From contig CM077347.1 in NCBI GenBank assembly GCA_039655645.1, positions 42,591,033-42,655,032 of the forward strand: 64,000 bases of DNA. The letters are read 5' to 3'. This document shows, piece by piece, positions 58,131 to 64,000 of the stretch. This DNA is from Ammopiptanthus mongolicus. Its lineage: Eukaryota; Streptophyta; Magnoliopsida; Fabales; Fabaceae. The notes under the pieces were generated by a model. It worked only from the letters and a program-made list of their open reading frames with translations, made no database searches and was not told the DNA's origin. A program made the position numbers and the translations under genes. Position 1 is the first letter of the stretch; each line of letters begins with the position of its first letter.

Positions 58131-59767
58131 TTTTAGGAACACCGTTCATAAGGTCACTTTTCCCTTTAACAATCACTAATGAAGGAATTTCTACTCCACA
58201 TCTGGGTAAAAAGATAATTTTCTCCTTCATACGAAAACCTTTGGTAAGGAACTTAAACTTTCTTCACCATAAGCAAAATCAAGTCAATTTCTTAAAAGAA
58301 GAAGTTTCTTTTAAAACTATTGACTTAAAGCTCAACCAAGCTGATATCAAAAAGAGGATCCAAGATCTTCTTGATGAAATCCACAATTCTATCTGTTCTG
58401 ATCTGCCAAATGCATTTTGGAATAGAAAGAAACATGTAGTTGATTTGCCTTACGAACAAGGTTTCACTGATAGGCAAATCCCTACCAAAGCTCAACCTAT
58501 TCAAATGAATCATGAATTACTCCAATTTTGCCAAAAAGAGATTAACGATCTCTTACAAAAAGGTTTAATTCGTCAAAGCAAATCACCATGGTCTTGTGTT
58601 GCTTTTTATGTCAATAAGCAAGCTGAAATTGAGCGTGGAACTCCTCGCTTAGTTATCAATTACAAGCCCCTCAATCAAGCGCTTAAGTGGATTAGATATC
58701 CAATTCCTAATAAAAAAGATTTACTTAGTCGCTTAAACAATGCAAAGATATTTTCCAAATTTGATATGAAATCTGGATATTATCAAATTGAAGTCAAAGA
58801 TAGTGATCGCTACAAGATAGCTTTCACTGTCCCCTTTGGGCAATATGAATGGAATGTAATGCCCTTTGGTCTCAAAAATGCTCCTTCAGAATTTCAAAAA
58901 ATTATGAATGACATTTTCAATCCTTATTCAAGCTTTACCATTGTCTACATTGACGATGTTCTAGTCTTTTCTCAATCTATTGACCAGCATTTCAAACATT
59001 TTAGGATTTTTATAGGAATCATTAAGAGAAATGGTCTAGCTGTGTCAAAACCCAAAATTCGGTTATTTCAAACACAAGTTAGGTTTCTTGGTCATACAAT
59101 TTATCAAGGAACAATAACTCCTATCCATAGAGCCATAGAGTTCGCGGATAAATTTCCCAATCATATAATTGATAAAATCCAATTACAGAGATTCTTAGGA
59201 TGTCTCAATTATGTAAAGGATTTTATCCCCAATATTAGTACTCTTATTAAGCCTTTACATGATAGGCTTAAGAAAGAACCTCCTCCTTGGACAGATAAAG
59301 ATACCCATATTATCCAAACAATCAAAACTTGGGTAAAGGATCTTCCATGCCTTTATCTTCCCAATCCTTCCGCCTTTAAAATTATAGAAACTGACGTCTT
59401 AGACATTGGTTATGGTGGAACTTTAAAACAAAGAATTTCAGAAAAAGAACATATCATTGCATATACTTCTAAACACCGGAATTCTACACAATTAAATTAT
59501 TCAACTGTTAAAAAGGAAGTTTTAGCAATTGTTTTGTGCATCTCAAAATTTCAATCAGATTTACTTAATCAAAGATTTTTGGTTAGAGTAGATTGCAAAG
59601 CTGCAAAAGATATTTTGCAAAAAGATGTTAAAAATCTTGCATCAAAACAAATTTTTGCTAGATGGCAAGCAATCTTAAGTGCTTTTGATTTTGATATTGA
59701 ATTTATCAAAGGCTCTTCCAATTCCCTACCTGACTACCTTACTAGTGAATATTTACACGGAAAGTAG
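58127..59767 (+). pseudogene. Viral reverse transcriptase-RNase H, open reading frame preserved
   Basis: A 546-residue open frame begins in the protease end (residues 1-20) and continues through RT and RNase H to a TAG at 59765-59767. RT motifs run from SKSPWSCVAFYVNKQAEIER (residues 151-170) through KFDMKSGYYQIEVKD (about 211-225) and MPFGLKNAPSEFQK to the catalytic YIDD at 274-277. FLGHTIYQG and the RFLGCLNYVKDFIP thumb follow. RNase H has Asp423 (ETDVL), Glu464 (VKKEVLAI), Asp489 (VRVDCKA) and the final Asp in SLPDYLTSE. It is the best-preserved part of the insert. The lost upstream frame means it has no normal start here. Confidence 0.92.
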
Positions 59768-61016
59768 TAGCCAGTTATCAGAGGCAGAAAAGCCAGACTC
59801 CACCTCTTCCTCTGCAAAGGGGAAGGCCAAGGCCAAAGAAAAGGCCTCCACCTCCAAAAAGGCCAAAGGCCCATTAGTCCTTGTTGGACTATCAAAACAA
59901 AAACGCCAAGATGCGTCCATACCATCTGGGTCATCCACCCAGCAAACCTCAAAAGTTGGGTCATCCACCCAACAGCCAACCAAAGCCCAAGTGGCCCAAT
60001 CTTCTCAAACAGCCAAACAATCTAAAGCAGATTATGGCATACCAATCCAAACCCTTCAGGCTTTCCAAGATCAAGGCCTAACCCATCTTCCTAAAGGAAC
60101 ATGGAAACAAAAATTTGAAGGTGGTCCTGACTTTCAAGAAACCAATCTTGCTAAACTCATTCATGATTTAGCAACCACACCAATCCCAATCCAATCGGCC
60201 AAACCTGATAAAACCTTATCAGTTAAAACCACCAAGAAAGCAACACCTCATTATGTTGCTAAAAACCAATTTAAAAATGTTCTTCAAATGGAACGAAGTT
60301 ATTGGGACAATAATCCTAATAACGTTCCCGCAAAAGTTTTCCCTTATGGCTTTCATTATAAACCCAATCATATTTTGAAAACAAGGCAATTTTATGAGTT
60401 TATTTTGGTTGATACCGATTCTGTTGCGATTAAACATTATCGTGACTCTAAGGATCAAACAAAATACACCCATTCCACTTTCCAAATTCTTAAGGCTCTT
60501 ACACCTGAACAATTTGGAAAGAATCCAAACAATGTTAGGAAGTTTTCCCAACCTTGTTATACTTATTGGGATTACGAAACAACTTGGACCAACACGTTTT
60601 GGTATCAAAATAATGCAAATAAACATTCTTGGTTAATCTACTTCAAGAGAAATACCAAGTACAATTTTCCTGAATGGTTCGTCCAATGGTGGCAATTCTT
60701 CGGACCAAGCAAGACAATCTTACCTCCAGAAGTTACTGAGGGTTTTCAAACATTCAAAGAATATTATGAGCCATCAGTTAGCACTTTTAATGCTAGCTTA
60801 ATATTCTTTTCAAACTTTGCATTATCATGGATCTTTAGTTGGCAATACAAGTACCAACAACAAGAAAGTTTCCCTGATAATTACCCAATTTTATCAAGAG
60901 CATCATATGTGAAGTGGTGGGCAGAATTTGATTACTCTGCTGCTACCTCAGAAAATGTAAATCTCTGGCTACAACAACACCCAAAATGGATGAAAGCTGT
61001 AAATCCAGAGACTTGA
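59755..61016 (+). CDS. Viral ORF2, function unknown
   Basis: The frame is open from 59679 to a TGA at 61014-61016, but the first 80-90 bp overlap RT-RNase H, so the true start is uncertain. The N-terminal third is Ser/Lys/Gln-rich and looks disordered (KGKAKAKEKASTSKKAKG). The C-terminal two thirds are aromatic-rich and well ordered (QPCYTYWDYETTWTNTFWYQ, PEWFVQWWQFFGPSK, ASYVKWWAEFDYSA). No stop or frameshift interrupts about 420 codons. Florendoviruses have a second ORF of unknown function in this position, which is the basis of the assignment. I recognise no enzymatic motif. Confidence 0.75.
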
Positions 61017-61020
61017 GTTC

Positions 61021-61287
61021 TTGAACCAAAAAACAAAGGCCATAACTGCCCTAGCTGCCTCAACAAATAGAGACAGTTGCACAAAGAATCTTGAAGTCAT
61101 TGCCAAATTGGCACGAGAAGAAGCCAAAGCACATGAAGCCCAAACTTCTTCTTCAAAGCAGAATCTTCCTCCTTCAAAAGACGAAGATGAAGATCAAGAA
61201 AATTCCCAAGACTCAGACTCGTTCTATCAGAATGAAGATGATTGCTTTGGGATAGACACTACTGTTCATCTGTCTGATGATGATTAG
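61021..61287 (+). CDS. Short acidic ORF after viral ORF2
   Basis: An 88-codon open frame in the +1 frame relative to ORF2 begins four bases after its stop. It has an Ala/Glu/Lys-rich first half and a highly acidic end (DEDEDQENSQDSDSFYQNED). It has no ATG near its start. It may be the displaced C-terminus of ORF2 after a one-base indel, or a separate small gene. Confidence 0.45.
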   Translation: MNQKTKAITALAASTNRDSCTKNLEVIAKLAREEAKAHEAQTSSSKQNLPPSKDEDEDQENSQDSDSFYQNEDDCFGIDTTVHLSDDD

Positions 61288-61307
61288 TAGTACTGTTCAA
61301 TCATCTG

Positions 61308-61372
61308 AAGACTATTCATATGTCTGAAGACTGTTCATCCGTCTGAAGACTGTTCATTCATCTGAAGACCCA
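61308..61372 (+). repeat. Tandem TCTGAAGAC repeats upstream of the viral promoter
   Basis: Four copies of TCTGAAGAC lie 19-20 bp apart within 65 bp, with CTGTTCAT-like spacers. CACTGTT and CACTGTTCAT strings continue downstream (61374-61440). The position, about 130-200 bp upstream of the TATA box, is that of an enhancer. Confidence 0.75.
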
Positions 61373-61500
61373 ATCACTGTTGGCCCAACACTGTTTTGCC
61401 GACACTACAGTTCCAGTCAAGATACCGGCACTGTTCATTAATTATTGTAATAGTATAGGTCATGTTACCGGTACTATTGTAGTAGTAAATTTTCAATTTC

Positions 61501-61509
61501 TATTTATAG
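61501..61509 (+). promoter_or_regulatory. Candidate TATA box of the viral pregenomic RNA promoter
   Basis: TATTTATAG followed by GAGTGG lies after the last ORF, in the large intergenic region where caulimovirids place their 35S-type promoter. The expected start of transcription would be about 30 bp downstream, near 61535. Confidence 0.55.
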
Positions 61510-61665
61510 AGTGGTTGCGTCCCTCTTCAATGCATTCGAAGTTTTAGAGAGTTTTAGAGAGAGAAACTAGAGCGAGACGCTCTGAGAAGTGAGCATCCTC
61601 CCTCTTCCATCTTCTCCCTTCTCTTCTTCTTCGTTTTTCAATCTTGTAAATCTTGTTTTATTTTC

Positions 61666-61671
61666 AATAAA
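61666..61671 (+). terminator. Viral poly(A) signal
   Basis: AATAAA about 160 bp after the TATA box, within a T-rich context. In caulimovirids the poly(A) signal lies a little downstream of the transcription start, so that the circular genome gives a terminally redundant RNA. The spacing here agrees. Confidence 0.6.
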
Positions 61672-61875
61672 ACTTCAATCTTTCCTTACTTGCATGCATT
61701 GACTGCATTTTCTCTTCTTCCTCCACCAGTCCTGGTGAGGCTCTGCCTCCGCTCTGGTTTCTTTTATATTTTCTTTCACATGGATTTGATTTAAATATGT
61801 AAAACGTTTTAATTCCTACTTTCCATTATCCTGCTCCCTTCCTCCCTTTAATTCAGTAGCCCCTACCATACTTTG
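61672..61875 (+). other. Viral sequence downstream of the poly(A) signal
   Basis: About 200 bp without an ORF, C/T-rich, ending in CTTTGG before the TG/TA repeat. In a circular genome this would join the leader at 53891. Confidence 0.5.

Positions 61876-61932
<57 letters not shown>
61876..61932 (+). repeat. (TG)n-(TA)n at the right junction of the viral insert
   Basis: A short TG run changes to about 48 bp of TA repeat and then to LTR sequence (CATATCCTGGATTGG). It pairs with the TA run at 53830-53890. Confidence 0.95.
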
Positions 61933-61937
<5 letters not shown>

Positions 61938-63603
61938 CCTGGATTGGTTAAGAGCATAGGACTGGCTATGACTCGATAAAGAAGATTGAAATGTTTAAAA
62001 ACCGAATCGGAGTTTTGAAAAACGGATTTTGAAACCAAAGGAAAGTTTTGAGAAATGTTTCGTTTATCGAGGAAGAAAACTTCTTTTCTTTTAAAATATT
62101 AGTATCTTTTTGAAAGAAAAAGTCTTTTAAGGAAAAGTCAATGCAAAGTGAATTTCCTTTTAGAAAAACATTTTCACAAGAGACGGAACCTTAGAAAAAT
62201 GGATTTGTGTAGAAAAAGAGTTTTTCCCGGAAAATGTTTTCTTCGAAAAGAATTTCGTAAGTTAAGACAATGAAACCGAGTTTTGTTTTCCAAAACTGCT
62301 TTCTGAATATAAGACCGAAAAGAAAAACGATGAATCTTTTGAGATGAATGCAAACCTAGTGACCGAGACGTCAGGCAAGTGTTTTGTGGATTGAGCACTC
62401 GGACTTCATATCGTGTGTTTTGAATGAACAAGCTTAATGTCCTTTAAAATGAGTCGTGAGCTATATGCCTCGACAAGAAAGAATGAACGAAAAAGAAAAC
62501 ATAACTTTCTGTGTACATACATGAAATGGCAGACGTGCCTTTTGAAAATGAGCTACAACTCAAGTAGTTGAGATTATGAGCCAGTTAAGATCACTAGGTC
62601 TATAGGGTATACTGTGTTCGAGATTCCACATGTGGCCGAAGGTGTTGCAACCTTGTGCCGTGGTAATCAGTTGCGAAACATGGATGAACTCGATCAGAGA
62701 CTGGACTATTTAGGATATGGTTATGACGTGGTACCCCGGAACAATTGGAGTTCAGACCTAAATTGAGAGGCCGACTCATGAGAACAATTGTGTTACGGGA
62801 GTATTTGCGGCCTATCGCTCGATAAAGTGAAGTAGGAATCTCCGGAGAACTTGAATTAGAAAGATGATATTGAAGTCTTATGCATTATTATAACTCATGA
62901 TAGTGTTTGAGATATTATGTTGTATGAATAGCTGTTATTATAACTGTATTTATTTGTGGATGTATTTGTTGTTTGTCGCTTGTGCGGCTCTCGTGATAAA
63001 CTTATAAAATGAGTATCTCACCTTTGCCTGTACATGTTGGACACCCTGTTATGTTTTTAGAATACATGTACAGATGCTGATCATAGGTCCCCGCGGACAC
63101 GTGAGGGCTCGGATGACGGAGTCTTTTGAAGGAGCAGAAAAAGAGGATCCTTCCGAATTCCTCTGGGAATCAGAGTTGACTTTGGGGTTCGTATCCCAAT
63201 GGGTACATTTAGCCCGACCTGCATAGGAGTCTTATTTTGAAGCAGTCATATATTATTTGCTACATGTATGTTGAACCTATGTTTTTAGGTCTGTAATATG
63301 ATGTACCAGATCTGAACCTATTCTATTGGTTAAACTATGTTTATAAGGAACATATATGCTTCGGCATACTTATGTCATAATCATGCTAGTATGAATTGTA
63401 AATATTGATGTGTGTAATAAAATTTATTCCTTTGTCTGGAGTTTGGATTGCCTATGCATGTAGAATTTTTTTTTAGACCCATGTTTTCAAACGTAATTAA
63501 TTAATTAAAGTATTTTTCCGAAAGCAACCAGCGTTTTATTTTCTTGATGTTTTTTTTTTCTGCATTTTGAGTTCGAGTATGTAGCATCTGAGGGGGTGTT
63601 ACA
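61933..63603 (+). repeat. 5' LTR of element G, downstream part
   Basis: It continues the LTR exactly where the upstream part stopped, matching C's LTR in reverse complement (for example GGCTATGACTCGATAAAGAAG and the AAAATGAGTCGTGAGCTATATG stretch). It ends GAGGGGGTGTTACA. It retains the segment that C's left LTR has lost. Confidence 0.93.
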
Positions 63604-63607
63604 TTAG

Positions 63608-63619
63608 TGGTATCAGAGC
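63608..63619 (+). other. Primer binding site of element G (initiator tRNA-Met)
   Basis: TGGTATCAGAGC stands four bases after the LTR end, with the same spacing and similar flanks as in element C. Confidence 0.92.
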
Positions 63620-63679
63620 TGGTCGAGTCTTTCGGGAATCCTTGGGGAATAGGTCTATTGTGTTTATGTTGTGTGATTT

Positions 63680-64000
63680 CTAACTGTACTATTTGATTCG
63701 GGTGCTACATATTCGTTTATCTCTTTGGATTGTGTGAGACTATTGGACTTGCCTGTTTCTTCGCTGTCTTTTGATTTGATTGTCACTACTCCAACTGCTA
63801 AACCTGTTACTGTAAATACAGTATGTTTGAACTGTCCTATTGTTGTTCATGATAGGAACTTTCTTGTTGACTTAATATGTTTGCCTTTAACACAATTGGA
63901 TGTGATCCTAGGCATGGATTGGTTATCTTCCAACCATATCCTTTTAGACTGTGCACATAGAACCTTAGTTTTTCCTGACCTTGAGATTTATGGACTTTTA
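63680..64000 (+). pseudogene. Aspartic protease of element G, partial
   Basis: The translation reads LTVLFDSGATYSFISLDCVR and later LDVILGMDWLSSNHILLDC, nearly identical to element C's protease. It follows the leader directly: gag and zinc knuckles (about 1.1-1.2 kb in C) are deleted, with the joint near 63680. The domain is open to the window end. Confidence 0.88.

Larger units (their letters stand above)
53891..61875 (+). mobile_element. Endogenous pararetrovirus (Caulimoviridae, florendovirus-like)
   Basis: About 7985 bp, the size of one caulimovirid genome, carrying in order a 30K-type movement protein, a coat/nucleocapsid region with a CCHC finger, an aspartic protease, RT-RNase H, a second ORF, and a promoter plus poly(A) region. 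It lacks integrase and LTRs, so it is not a retrotransposon. Caulimovirids do not encode integrase, and nuclear copies arise by illegitimate integration. The MP-CP-AP-RT-RH order plus a separate downstream ORF fits florendoviruses; a petuvirus-like relative is the alternative. Stops and frame changes in the first half of ORF1 make this an old, defective copy. Confidence 0.9.
52301..64000 (+). mobile_element. Ty3/gypsy element G (same family as C), 5' part, with viral insert
   Basis: The 5' LTR starts TGTAACACCTCGATTTTTCAC at 52301 and ends GGGGGTGTTACA at 63603, split by the viral DNA at 53891-61875. A primer site (63608-63619) and leader follow, then the protease. The gag region is missing. 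The element runs off the window. Its LTR and leader match element C in the opposite orientation. Confidence 0.9.

Noticed and set aside
59679..59754. ATG at 59679 as the start of viral ORF2
   Set aside because: The first 25 codons or so only mirror RNase H in another frame. The amino-acid composition changes to the Ser/Lys-rich ORF2 type at about 59755.
53891..61875. Replication-competent endogenous virus
   Set aside because: Stops in the movement and coat regions, several frame changes and the missing primer site argue against competence. Only the RT-RNase H and ORF2 frames are intact.
53891..61875. An LTR retrotransposon in place of a pararetrovirus
   Set aside because: There are no LTRs, no integrase and no target duplication outside the TA runs, and a movement-protein-like ORF is present.
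62174..62431. Minus-strand frame in the G LTR, with equivalents at 11595-11819 and 31122-31481
   Set aside because: It recurs in all three LTRs of this family in non-coding LTR sequence, with indels that ignore the frame.

Overview
The window is repeat-dense plant nuclear DNA. It holds dicot-type Ty3/gypsy and Ty1/copia LTR retrotransposons with initiator-tRNA-Met primer sites, a plant LINE with an RNase H domain, a CACTA (En/Spm) transposon, and a genome-length endogenous pararetrovirus (Caulimoviridae). Several LTR motifs look legume-like to me, but the species cannot be fixed from sequence alone. I see no convincing single-copy host gene, rRNA, tRNA or CRISPR.

Layout. 1-6555: a minus-strand gypsy element (A), interrupted by a solo LTR (2072-4848) with a perfect GCTCG target duplication. 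It is joined abruptly at about 6555 to a plus-strand SIRE/Maximus-like copia element (B). B is scattered over 6556-10597, 33203-34153, 35437-36168 and 40904-44319, because other elements landed in it. These are gypsy C (minus, 10598-33202, in the extra ORF downstream of pol), a solo LTR E (about 34154-35436), a decayed copia F (36169-40903) and a 5'-truncated LINE in the 3' LTR (41932-44124). Gypsy C itself contains gypsy D (plus, 16734-28223), structurally complete with two 3.3-3.4 kb LTRs and TSD GTTAA. So 10598-33202 is an element within an element within an element.

44320-44468 is a short antisense copia protease relic. 44469 to at least 51537 is a CACTA transposon with its TNP2-like transposase, a second Ptta/En/Spm-type ORF and a captured Ulp1-like C48 protease, all on the minus strand. 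Only its left terminus is visible.

52301-64000 begins another gypsy element (G, plus) of the same LTR family as C. Its 5' LTR is split inside a (TA)n tract by about 8 kb of endogenous caulimovirid DNA (53891-61875). The viral segment carries, in order, a 30K-type movement protein, a coat/zinc-knuckle region, an aspartic protease, an RT-RNase H (one long open frame with YIDD), a second ORF of unknown function, a short acidic ORF, and a promoter/poly(A) region. The order MP-CP-AP-RT-RH followed by a separate ORF2 resembles florendoviruses. Removing the viral DNA leaves an LTR of 3318 bp, against 3315 bp for C's LTR, so the host LTR lost essentially nothing.

Most coding regions carry stops or frameshifts and are annotated as pseudogenes. 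The likely order of events is B first; then C, E, F and the LINE into B; then D into C; and separately G, followed by the virus into G.
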